From Chondrosia reniformis (taxonomy: Eukaryota; Porifera; Demospongiae; Chondrillida; Chondrillidae), in the NCBI GenBank assembly GCA_947172415.1, contig OX359194.1:5890001-5954000 (forward strand): DNA of 64,000 nt, read 5' to 3'. Position 1 is the first letter of the stretch; every line of letters begins with the position of its first letter. The translations under genes and the position numbers were made by a program. Under the pieces are notes generated by a model that was given only the letters and a program-made list of their open reading frames with translations, ran no database searches and had not been told where the DNA came from. Positions 33,557 to 44,280 of this stretch are shown in pieces.

Positions 33557-34300
33557 ATGAAGCTAGAGCTATTTCTCTGCCTATTCATTGGAGTTTTGCT
33601 CAATGAAGCCATGGAGACCAATGGAGACCTTGGACTACCTCTACCATCTGAATCACCAATTCTATTACCTCCACCACCTCCTCCACCTCCCCCACCTCCT
33701 CCACCTCCCCCACCTCCATCAGGATGCAATGTGAGGACTTTAAAGTATTATGCTACTAAAGATGAAACTCTGCAGAGAAATTACAACCTAGGATCCTTTC
33801 AATATCTCTTGGTTGGCCAGCACATTCATTATCCCATTAAAAGATTTGTCATCCAGTTTTCCAGCATTACTTCAAGCTGCACTATTCAGAAGGCAACAAT
33901 GTATTTGAAGTATGCTTATGCTCACAAAGCTAGTTTTGTATCTTCCAGTCAGGCTCCAATCATAGACAGACCTCTCTGTACTCATCGAGTGCTTAGTTAT
34001 TGGAATGAAGCAACCATTGGTAGCAGTGGTCCTGCTGGGTTGCCACTCGGGAGTGGAGCTGACTCTACTTGTATGAGTACAGTTGTACTTACTTCAAGCA
34101 ATGGATTCCTTCCTGATCAACGTTCTGATAAGTACGTAGCATTTGATGTGACAGCTGCAGCCAAAGCTTGGGCCAATGGATCCCCTAACTATGGTATTCT
34201 AGTCAGGGATATTAATGAAAACACTCTAGGACGGGATAGAAGGTTCTACAGCAGGGAATCCTCTTATAAACCATATTTGGAGGTGGAGTGCCTTTTATAG
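33557..34300 (+). CDS. Secreted DNRLRE-type protein with poly-proline linker (paralogue 2)
   Basis: Intronless, 247 residues. Signal peptide at residues 1-18 (MKLELFLCLFIGVLLNEA). Instead of Gly-X-Y triplets there is a run of 17 consecutive prolines at about residues 38-54, encoded by CCACCTCCT-type repeats at ~33668-33718. The DNRLRE-type domain (from ~residue 58, RTLKYYATKDETLQRNYNLG) matches paralogue 1 moderately at first and almost perfectly from KYAYAHKASF to the C-terminus. Cysteines, YWNEATIG, FDVTAAAKAW and PYLEVECL are kept. Probably extracellular; function not known. The linker difference implies a change from collagen-like to rigid polyproline spacer. Confidence 0.8.
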   Translation: MKLELFLCLFIGVLLNEAMETNGDLGLPLPSESPILLPPPPPPPPPPPPPPPPPSGCNVRTLKYYATKDETLQRNYNLGSFQYLLVGQHIHYPIKRFVIQFSSITSSCTIQKATMYLKYAYAHKASFVSSSQAPIIDRPLCTHRVLSYWNEATIGSSGPAGLPLGSGADSTCMSTVVLTSSNGFLPDQRSDKYVAFDVTAAAKAWANGSPNYGILVRDINENTLGRDRRFYSRESSYKPYLEVECLL

Positions 34301-34812
34301 GTGAAAGAGTTTTTGCTGATCGGTTTAGTATACTTGAACCTTATGATGATGCAATACATATAAACTTTACTTTAGACATTTAGAACTCTTGATTTATTAT
34401 ATTATTATAAACTTGTAACAGTTAATAATAATAATCATAACAACATTTTCTGAATCAATAAAAGATCTAGAATTATAGAAACGTCTATATCATGACCATT
34501 TAATATAATAAGATAGTGTACACATATACAGACACATATGATGCTATATACACGTCCAATAGTATAATTTAAAACATGGATCACAGACACCATACGTACA
34601 TAGTCACAGCCGGTTACAATAGACTGGTTTCCTAGAGACTTATTACATACACTATCGATCTCTATATAGAACTCATATTTTACTCTTTTTTCCTCACAAT
34701 TGCAAATGGAGGCCTGTACTATATATCGTGGCAATGGTACGGACTGCAGTATTATAAATCATGCACCTCGGTAATGTAGTCCTTGTTCAATGTTCTCCTG
34801 TTTTCTGTTTAG
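34301..34812. other. Spacer between secreted-protein gene 2 and AASDH
   Basis: Duplicated in unit 1 (22.82-23.38 kb). It should contain the AASDH promoter and its ATG exon, but I cannot find an ATG that joins in phase 0 to the acceptor at 34812. Confidence 0.4.
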
Positions 34813-37800
34813 GAAGAATTTCGGTTCTCAGACTTACCTTCGCTGCAAAGCCTAGTTTCACTAGGGTCGATTGAGAGATGTCACAAGATAGCTCTTGTTT
34901 GGGACGACGGATCCATACCATTGTATATAACTTATGACAACTTATCTGTACGAGTTTCTAAGTTTGCGGGTTTTTTACAAATGAAATGCCCTGGATATCG
35001 TATGATCGGTATACTTTCGAGATCATCAAACGACCTACCAGCAGCCGTCTTGAGGTATAGACCTACTTCGATTCACTATATATTCCACAGGCATTATGTA
35101 GTTCTCTCAGTATAAACAATCTGTAGGTATATAGACAATAGCTAAGAGGTTTCACCTATGGTACTACCGTAACATAATGTAACTAGAAATAAACGAAAGA
35201 GAGTATTACTGACAAAACTTAAAGTGCTTATAAAAATAATTATTATTACAGATATAATAGCATTACAATCTAAAAATTAAAATTTAGGCTTGTGATAATA
35301 TAGGATCATGTTAAATGCATTTCTGTGGAGACTTGTAACCTGTAAGTGAATATATATACTCCACAAAGAATTTACCCTATACGTGTACATATATACGTAT
35401 ATAACAAATCATGATGGTTGTTTCCTATTTGTGGAAATGATCATGTATATGTATGTATGTATGATTTAAAACACTTTATTAACTGTATTTACGTATACAT
35501 CTGTTGTCTTAGTAGCTTTGGAAGCTTTGGGTCTCATACGCACTCTGTAATATGTTGAATGGTCAGGATCTTTCAATAAAAGAGTAGCTTTGGGTCTCAT
35601 ACACACTCTGTAATATGTTAAATGGTCAGGATCTTCCATTAAAAGAGTAGCTTTGGGTCTCATGTGTACTCTGTAATATGTTAAATGGTCAGGATCTTCC
35701 ATTAAAAGAGTAGCTTTGGAAGCTTTGGGTCTCATACGCACTCTATAATATGTTAAATGGTCAGGATCTTCCATTAAAAGAGTAGCTTTGGATATATAGT
35801 GGTTTTCCCAATATTAAAGTATTCAATCATGTCTATAGCTAAGTATAGTAGTGTTGTTTGGTAACTGCCTATAAAGGAACGTATGAGACAGTATCTATAT
35901 TAATCTCACTCTGTAGTGTGTTGAATGGTGGTGGTGCATTTGTAGCATTGACTCCGGAGAAACTACTTTCCCCAGCAAATGACACAATCAGGAGGCTGAT
36001 GTACATGCTTGTCCATGCTGAATGTCTAGAGGAATTCAATGAATATATCTTACGAAACTCATGCGGTCCATATTCAGTGGATTTTCAGCCGTTGATTTGG
36101 GGATTTGTATTGATGAAGCATACTCTAAATGAGGAAGCATTACCACTGTATCGCTCATTGAAGTTTAAGTATAAAGATAGTGGTATAACCTCTACTGCAA
36201 AACTGGCATATACAGTGTTCACTTCAGGCACAACAAGGCAGCCAGTATCAGTCTCTGTGCCGCACTGCTGCATAGTGCCCAACATTATAGACCTTACTGA
36301 GCAGTTCTCCATCAGCTCTTCTGATGTGGTCTTCAATGCAGCCCCCTTCACATTTGATCCTGCTATTGTTGAGGTATATGTATGCATACTTAAACACGCT
36401 GTTTTAGAACTCTTGAGATAACCGTTAGAAATATTTGTACTTTTTAGAATGATTTATTTGATCTTTTCCAATCAATTGAATTTTAATGCATTTTATCAAA
36501 ATACAAAATACAAAATAATTTCTCACATTCAAACCTTAAGAGATTGGCTTTAGCTCTTAAAGTCCTCCTTCAGTTTTATATAGTTATAGTAGACCATATC
36601 ACTGATATAGTTTATCTATTGTACTCATACATAAAACTGCCAAAACTTACTACACTAATGATACAGTAATATGGTAGTATTATATTTCTGTGTTTTGATA
36701 GAGGATAACTATGTTTTGTAGCTGTTTTTAGCACTCTCTACCGGTGCCACATTCCTCATGGTCCCCGGGCAGCTGAAGACATCTCCAGAAGCTCTGGCAA
36801 GGATACTGCTACTCAACAGTGCTTCTGTGCTGCAAGTAAGCAACAACATGTGAAGAATATTTCCATTTGGTGATATAGTTTCTGTATAATGAGATAGATT
36901 GGTTTGTTGTACTATAGTATACTGTGATAGAGTAACAAGGACCTACAGCAATAGCCATTCTAAATGTGACTATTTGTACTGGTTTGATGGTCCAAGTAAC
37001 TAATAGGTCTTTTATATAAATACGTAGTTTAGTGTACAATGACCACGATATAATATAATAACACATTAGCTCAATACTACAGTTGTCTGTGTTATTTCCG
37101 TATTCACAGATAACTCCTTCATTGGCATACATGCTTGGAGATGGTGTAATGTCTTCACAGATTCTGTGTAAAGACTCAAGAGTTCGAGTGTTAGCTTTTG
37201 GCGGAGAAGCTTGTCCGAGTCTGGAGAAACTGGTCACTTGGAAGCACTCCAAAGTAGGCTAACACTCACAAGTATTTCTGTGTTCCTCTTCCCCCTAACC
37301 CTATTACTGTTCCTCTTCCCCTTCCTCAGAATACCACAAGATTGTTCAACATCTATGGCATCACCGAGGTGTCCAGTTGGGCAAGCTGTTGTGAAATCCA
37401 TGCTGAGCACTTACAGCTTGAAAGTACTGGTTGTCATAGAAACCGTATACCGCTAGGTGAGCCACTAATGAATACAATTATTAGAGTGATAGATGACAAT
37501 GGACATCAGGTTACATCAGACCAACCCGGAGAAGGAGAAATATGGTTAGGAGGACCAGGTAGAGTGTGCTTCCTCGGAGGGGAGGAGGAGGTTGCCATGG
37601 ATACCTTTAGAGCAACTGGTGACATGGGAGTGATGAAGAGTAATGGAGATGTATACTATGTTGGACGGAAGGACAAGCAGATCAAGAGATTAGGCCATAG
37701 ACTGAATATTGAAGGATTAGAACAGGTAGTGTGTACTTCTTACCGTAGCTAGGCAACCAAATACTGTCATTAAAATGTTGATTGACTTGAGCTAGTTGTA

Positions 37801-40800
37801 AGATATATACACAATAGATATGTAGTTACGTAGTTGGTGACATGTCTCTGTTGATAGAGCATGTATATGTAACATGATATTATAGTGATGGTGTGTGTGT
37901 ATTGAATTGTGTTGTCCTGACACTGCAGACTATTAGGGGTATACTGACTCCACGCCATGTTGACAGTTGTAGCTTGGTTTATATTCCATTGGAGAGGTAT
38001 AGTCTCTTTGGTGAGCAAAGAGGAGATGAAATGGTTCCAGTAGCTACTAATGTTCAGTTAGGAAGTGATGACACTGGAGTGCTTGCTCTCTTTGTGAAGA
38101 TGTTGTCAGGTTCTTCACGATCTAAAGACATTTTAAGTCTTTTGCAAGGAACTCTATCAACTGAAATGGTTCCTGATGCTATCATTGAAGTAGACCAGTT
38201 CCCACTGACATCACATGGTAGGTACCTGATGCACTTGGCAGGTACCTGATGAAAAATCTAAGATACCATTTTCCTACATGCTATATGCCTATTCTGTAAA
38301 AAGAGCCTATAGGGGAACTAAACCTAAAGAGAGCTTTAGATGAAGATACAGTAGTCTTTTCTTCCTTCTTTTCCCTTCTTTCATCTTCTTCTCCACTGGG
38401 TCAGACAGCCGTTTCTGGGAATTCCACCCTTCATCAGTGATCCTGGGAGTCTTTGTCTTTTTCTTTATCTTGATCTTCTGTGAATCCTTGGCTGATGCAC
38501 ATGGTAGGTACCTGATGCACTTGGTAGGTACCTGATGCACATGGCAGGTACCTGATGCACTTGACAGGTACCTGATGCACTTGGCAGGTACCTGATGCAC
38601 TTGGCAGGTACCTGATGCACATGGCAGGTACCTGATGCACTTGGCAGGTACCTGATGCACATGTTTTAATACAACATTCCTGCTAAAAAGGCTATCCTTC
38701 TCCACTGCACATGATTACTTCTACAGGTAAAGTTGACAACTCCCAACTGACACTTAGCTGGTTGGAATACAAGAGAAATAAAGTAAAGCCAATACTACGC
38801 TCAGTCAGTGAATTGAGAACATTCTTACAAAATATTGTAAAGGTACGTAGTTTTCTACATAACACTTAATAGTCATGCTATACAAAAGTTAAACTGTTAT
38901 TAGTTTCTAGCTAATCAGTGTCTCGGTATATGCTGGTGTACATGTATTCCAATTTATAGACTCATTTTGATGTGAAATGGGATTTAAATCAGAAGCTGGT
39001 TTTGGATTGTGGATTGGACTCTTTTCAGGTGCTTAAATTGCACAATATCCTGTTAGATGTTCTCTGTCTACCTTATCATACTGAAGAGAGGAACACTTCA
39101 TCACTGATAGATGATCTTCTTAATAAGGATCTCAAGACCTTGACTTGTGATCTTTTAATGAGTGAAGCTGAGCCAGTTTCCAGTCTTCAGACAGCTTCAA
39201 CATTGCAGCAGTACAAACAACTACAAGGCACTCAGGATGAAGGTGTAATGGTCATGGATGCCTCATCTGCTAACAAGGTTTCAGCAATTGAAGGTATTTT
39301 TAATGTTTATGCAGAGTGCTAATTTGAATATTAAAAACCTGCAGTACATGTGGTCCAGTGGAGAAGAAGAAATGTAAAAGGAGAAAATTACTCTTGTATC
39401 CTCACCCAAAGCTCTCACTAAGCTAAGTTCCCTATAGGCCTTTACTCTAAGGTTAGATGTATCATGTAAGAAAAATGGTGTATTGTAGATTATTCATGTA
39501 AAACATGTTATGGAAATTAGAAGACCTGTTTGTTTGTTATTAAAATGGATTTGTTGGTAGGACTTGTAGCACACACCTTAATTAATTCAATTTACATATT
39601 CACAACTATTTTCGTGCTTCATCAAGAGCTTAATGACACATTATATACGTACGTACCATGTTACTATGAGTATAAATGGCGGCTACTGGTTGCTGTGTTA
39701 TGTACATTACAGTAGATACTAAGACTGCCGATAAGAGTAGCTCAAGCTCCTTCCTTTCTGGTGAACCAAATGCAAAGAAGCTCAAAGCTTGCGGAAAGTG
39801 TTGTGTAATGCCATCTGAAGACACCTCAGCAAGACTCTTGTCTTGCTGTGATAATGTGCTTCATTCCTTTAGAAGAGGACAGTACTTCTGTGGATCTGAG
39901 TAAGATGCTTGGCTTGCCCACTTAAAGATTCTAGTTTATACTTTATACAGTCCGCTTTTCTTTGTCTATCAAGTAATAATAGAGATAGAGCCATTCTTAG
40001 CAATAGCTATATATTTTAGGTGAAACCAGAGGTAGATTTAAGAGGTTGCTCTGCATGGGTGCTGAAATTAACACCTCCTCTGAGTTTGGCTTTGTACACT
40101 GTATTAGCTATATTCTTTCTGGAGGATCTTACCTCAGTAATTTTCTCATTACTGTAACACTTCTACGTATATAATTGAGCACCCCCTTTAGATCTGTCCT
40201 GGTGATTATGACCACATAGGTAGTGTGATCAGTGAAAATCTATTAAAATTAACCAGTTAATTAACACAGTTTTCTGTCTTCTCTCATACGGCTTTGTCAG
40301 GCAAATGGTTCCACTCCTGAAAGGTGATTGTTACATTGCTGCCTTCAGTCTGAGGGTGAAATGGTCATTTAATACTGGTAAATGTGTGGATGCCTCTCCG
40401 CTGCTAGTTGTTCTGGATGAAGGGGGGATACAGCATTCCAGTGTGTGCATTGGGTCTCACTCTGGATTGATTGTGTGTTTGAAATGGGAATCGGGCTCAC
40501 CAATATGGCAGACAGAATTACCAGATAGAATTGAATCTTCTCCTGTCTTATCAAAGTGTGGCAGTTTCATAACAACAGGTATGTATTATATATTGTATGT
40601 ACTTGGCAGTCCATTCTATCAGTTTGCTTTGAAAACTGTGCTATAGATTACATGTTCTTAGCTATTGTATCTTTACTTGAAGCAAATTATATCATTTATT
40701 GAAACATTGCTAAAATTACACAGATTGACTATATACGTATAATTAGTTTTTATTGTGCATGTGGCAAATAATGATCAGATATCTGGTGTACTTCTGTAGG

Positions 40801-43030
40801 TTGCTATGACGGCTGTCTCTATGTCCTGCTACTATCTTCAGGGCAGATGTACTGGAAGTGTGTCATTGGAAAGGAACCAATCAAATCTTCACCTTGCATT
40901 GATGCCTTAACTGGTTATGTATGGGTTGGATCACATGACCATCACATGTATGCATTAGACATCAAGGTACCACTCATCAGTGATATAGCCATCATAGATA
41001 AAGGTTCAAGTTTGTTTTGTTTTTCTAGAATAAGAAAGTTCAATTCAAGGTTTTTTCAAAGGGAGGGTCGTATTTCTCTTCTCCTTGCATCAACTCTCAA
41101 TCTAGAACTGTATATATTGGTACTCTTGGTGCGAGAATGTTGGCTGTAGATGCAGTAAGTGTTCAGTGGCATTAAGCATGCAAGTGACTGTTCAGGTGTC
41201 AGGTCCATATCATTATTATACTGAACTCCACTTACCTATAAATGTGGCTACTTTACAGGGAGCCCAATGAATCAAACACCATCAGCTTAAAAATTAAAAT
41301 TGAGCATTTATTATGTTACAAATGAACTATAGCTTTAAACTCAAATCACAGTTCAGATTCTCTAGTGACAGAACATCTGCTTTCTGCCAATGTCCTTAAG
41401 CTTGAGGTGTTCTGATTCAGGTCCTTGAAAGTTGAGAACACCATGAGCTAAGATTTCCCCCTCTCAGGAAATGGGCTGGCAGCTTGTACTAGCTCACTGA
41501 GTCACCATTGATTGCTATATATAAATAAAGACTAGTCATGGATTGAGGCTTTGCTGTGGCAATCATAGCTCAGTGGCAAGCAATTGTATCTAAAATGAGC
41601 TATTTTGGGTTTAATTTTCAGTGTTACTTTTTTACTTGTGGTTTGGTTATCACTTCATAGGATACAGGTGATGTAAAGTGGACCATGTCATGTTCCTCTC
41701 CCATATTTTCCTCTCCATCACTGTTCTCTAATGGACATGTTGTATTTGGATGTGTTGATGGTAACTTGTACCATGTGTCCGACACTGGGAAGTTGGTAAG
41801 CCTATACGCGTGTACATATATGGCTATAATTACCCACTTACGTATATCTCCTGAGTAATACAAGTCAGCAGCTGCAAGATAGATCTCTACAGTTGGGGGT
41901 ACAGTACCTATACTATTTATCATGAATACGTACAACATAGGTTTTGTTGATTGATTCTGTGTTTACTCCATGTTGTTGCTGCTTTGTTGGTGATTCAGAA
42001 TAGCCTGAATGCTATAAAATATCATATATACAGTAGTACATAGTGGCCCCACACATGTAGACCAAGGTACAGCTAGTAGTGTATTCATATACCTATATTA
42101 TTTGAATAGGTTATATTAGTGTATTCATATACCTATATTATTTGAATAGGTTATAGTAGTGTATTCATATACCTATATTATTTGAATAGGTTATAGTACT
42201 GTATTCATATACCTATATTATTTGAATAGGTTAGCCATTTTCAATTAAAAGCAACTGGTTTCTTTTGCCTATATAAATGGTCTATCGATATCATATTCTG
42301 GAATGCATGTTTGATAATCCATATTTCAAAGGGATTGTAATATCCTACATACGTACATGGATTCGGGCTGTAGTTTTAATTTGAATGAAAATGGATACTG
42401 CTTCTGTCAGTGCTGTTGTATATACATACCAATAGCTTTATAGTGTAATGTAACAATGGCAATATATGTTTTGAATCTTTGAATGGATGGTGTACATATA
42501 TAGTTGACATAGATGCTTTTACTGTAGGTCAGCACTGTACAAACAAGTCAACCTGTCTTTTCCTCGTGCTGTGTAGTGCACAGTTCTGATGAGTGAGTGT
42601 TGTATGTTAATAATACCATGATTACCTGCCTCATTCTCCTCAATGTCCTTATAGAGTGAACAATACCTCAAAGGAGTTTGTCATATTTGGAAGTCATGAC
42701 TGTAAAGTGTACTGTTACAAAAGAGCAAGGTACCCTCTATCACATGACCCGGATCAGTCTCAGGATAAACTTGAAGTTGTGTGGAGTTTCTCTTCTGATG
42801 CTGCATTCTATTCAACCCCATTCACCTTCCAACTCCAAGGGGCTTTGTGTGTCTGCTGTATCAACATTCGTGGATCCCTCTATTGTCTACGGCTGACCAA
42901 CGGCCATCTTGTGGCCTCGTTACAACTCCCAGGTGATGTGTTTTCATCACCTGTCATGTGGAATGGTCAAATTGTAGTTGGTTGTCGTGACGACCATGTT
43001 TATGGAATTGACATTATTACAACTGCATAG
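34813..43030 (+). CDS. AASDH: AASDH / ACSF4-type adenylation–carrier–PQQ-propeller protein
   Basis: Acyl-CoA-synthetase-like enzyme (beta-alanine activating family). Exons: 34813-35054, 35917-36373, 36722-36835, 37110-37253, 37330-37725, 37929-38217, 38727-38842, 38960-39293, 39713-39899, 40301-40578, 40800-40966, 41029-41154, 41661-41795, 42528-42592, 42655-43030; sum 3,426 nt, frame kept at each junction, 1,141 residues without the unseen start exon. Adenylation domain: A3 is FTSGTTRQPV (usual Gly and Lys replaced), A5 FNIYGITEVSSW, A7 RATGD, A8 GRKDKQIKRLGHRLN, A10 SHGKVD with its lysine at 38729. Carrier domain: CGLDSFQ, phosphopantetheine serine at 39020. Seven-blade PQQ-like propeller: KWSFNTGKCVDASP … GSHDHHMYALDI … PGDVFSSPV … GCRDDHVYGID. 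The first seen exon exists in three copies because of the tandem duplication. Confidence 0.92.
35508..35795. repeat. 63-bp minisatellite in AASDH intron
   Basis: About 4.5 units with the marker AATGGTCAGGATCTTCCATT, period 63-66 bp. Because 63 is a multiple of three, the minus strand is open through the array (MEDPDHLTYYRVRMRPK repeats). I treat this as a by-product, not a gene. Confidence 0.75.
38252..38492 (-). mobile_element. Retrozyme-like element with target duplication (AASDH intron)
   Basis: 241 bp, inverted relative to the gene, inserted in the 20-bp minisatellite. Flanked by TGATG (38247-38251 and 38493-38497; CTGATG if one more base is counted). Because the host sequence is a simple repeat, both ends of the element are sharply defined: GCCAAGGATTC at its 5' end, CTTAGATTTTT at its 3' end. 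Confidence 0.75.
38398..38443 (-). ncRNA. Hammerhead-ribozyme-like motif (AASDH intron copy)
   Basis: Identical to the 9.0-kb motif in stem I, core, stem II and cleavage triplet (GTC at 38406-38404 on the minus strand). Confidence 0.6.
39354..39500 (+). mobile_element. Retrozyme-like element, 5'-truncated copy (AASDH intron)
   Basis: Begins at TCCAGTGGAGAAG, that is, three to four bases after the predicted hammerhead cleavage position of complete copies (GTC^TGACCCAGTGGAG), and runs to the usual 3' end (GATTATTCATG). Confidence 0.55.
41554..41630 (+). other. tRNA-like relic in AASDH intron
   Basis: ATCATAGCTCAGTGGCAAGC resembles a tRNA A-box region and GGGTTTAATTTTC, ~45 bp later, a degenerate B-box. 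No convincing acceptor or anticodon stem; perhaps a tRNA pseudogene or tRNA-derived SINE. Confidence 0.25.
42077..42236. repeat. 40-bp tandem repeat in AASDH intron
   Basis: Four near-identical units starting GTATTCATATACC at 42081, 42121, 42161 and 42201, exact 40-bp period. Confidence 0.85.
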
Positions 43031-44280
43031 CATGTCAATTGAAATGTACACCTATAATGTAGCAGAACATTAATAAACAAAAGTTACAAGGTTTGAATCT
43101 AACAATGATAAACAAACATGTACTTCACCAAGTGTTATTGCAATCTTGGGTCATCGACCTACAAAATATGAAAGGGCACAAATTACACTGAAGTGTACCA
43201 CAATAAAAGCACACGCATTAACAGAAGTTAGTCTGTATGAGTTAAATGATCGAAGTGATAGGGTTTATTTGTCGCGATCATGATGATATATGAAGTTTAT
43301 TGAGCAACAGCAACATTAAATCTTTGGAATAGAACGTTTCAACCCGTAGGTCTTTATCAACTATTTCATATATCATCTGTACGAGTTGTATACATATGGG
43401 GAAGAGGCAATCTTTTTACTAACTCAACTTCATACAAAAGTAAACCTTAATGATATCAACATCCTGGTGGAGAATTTAACGATGATAATCAAACCACAAC
43501 CATTACACACACTGTGGCAATGCAGTCTGTACATATATACACATACCTTAGCATACTTACACCACCTCTGGGATGGGATATGTCTGTAGGGTGGAACTGG
43601 TCGGCGCTACAACACAAAACATTACCTTACCACATTAAATACAATACACATGCAGACTATATATTCAAATGTTGGTCTAGAAATACATTAAAATGTAACA
43701 TTTAGTAAACACGAGAGATAATAAATATCAGGTCGAGACTACATAATTACTCGAATATGAAATTGGAGTCCGAAGAGATATACATCCAAGTAATCTTACC
43801 TCTAGTTTGCTAGATATGTGGAAAACGGGTATACAAAGGATTCCTAGAGCAACAAATGCTATGGCGGTATTTCTCTTCCAAGCCTTTGGGTTACACCACC
43901 ACCCCCCAGAGGGGGACCACACGTACAATGGATAAGGAAACTTTTTCACGCCTCCCTGTACAATACAAATTTACTAAAATGTTAGCTAAAAGAGACGCCT
44001 TTGAAGCTTAGATATATTTTGAGTTATTTTTAATTAAAAGGAGCCTCATAACAGTTAAGGCAATCAATGCGTCTACACTAGTGTACAGCTATTTGCGAAA
44101 CTCACCATCTTTTGAATTTAGTGATTGACTGATAAGTCCACCACAAGTGTTGCGATGAAACACTAAAAGCTTATAATTATTATGCACAAATGCTTATAAT
44201 TAGAGTCTATGTAACGCATTGAATTCAATAAACATTTTAAGTTATAATATTTATAAAGAAGATACTTCAAATATTTCTTC
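43031..44280. other. Convergent intergenic spacer AASDH / SRCR receptor
   Basis: AATAAA at 43072-43077 is a likely AASDH poly(A) signal. 43280-43380 is a foldback (GATGATATATGAA … TTTCATATATCATC) whose centre on the minus strand reads AAAGACC…GGGTTGAAACG, another decayed Penelope/hammerhead fragment. The rest shows nothing. Confidence 0.5.

Larger units (their letters stand above)
28917..35240. repeat. Segmental tandem duplication, unit 3
   Basis: Third unit, ending at the functional AASDH exon and so probably the ancestral one. 28.92-30.27 kb matches 16.41-17.95 kb of unit 1. Carries secreted-protein gene 2. An extra ~925 bp at 31.12-32.05 kb is missing from unit 2. Confidence 0.7.
38218..38665. 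repeat. 20-bp minisatellite built on an AASDH 5' splice site
   Basis: Unit GGTACCTGATGCACTTGGCA. It begins at the exon/intron border itself (exon end CATG, intron GTAGGTACC) and continues after an inserted element (38252-38492) for eight or more units (38493-38665). Two later units restore G|GTAGGTACC and most others read CAG|GTACC. Confidence 0.8.

Noticed and set aside
33502-33729. Minus-strand poly-glycine open frame
   Set aside because: Antisense shadow of the poly-proline linker of secreted-protein gene 2.
34640-34812. ATG at 34707 or 34761 as the start exon of AASDH
   Set aside because: Joining either to the acceptor at 34812 gives the wrong phase and an early stop; the frame is also not kept in the duplicated copies.
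38307-38705. Minus-strand open frames of 65-132 aa with MCIRYLPSASGT-type repeats
   Set aside because: They are translations of the 20-bp minisatellite and the inserted retrozyme-like element inside an AASDH intron.
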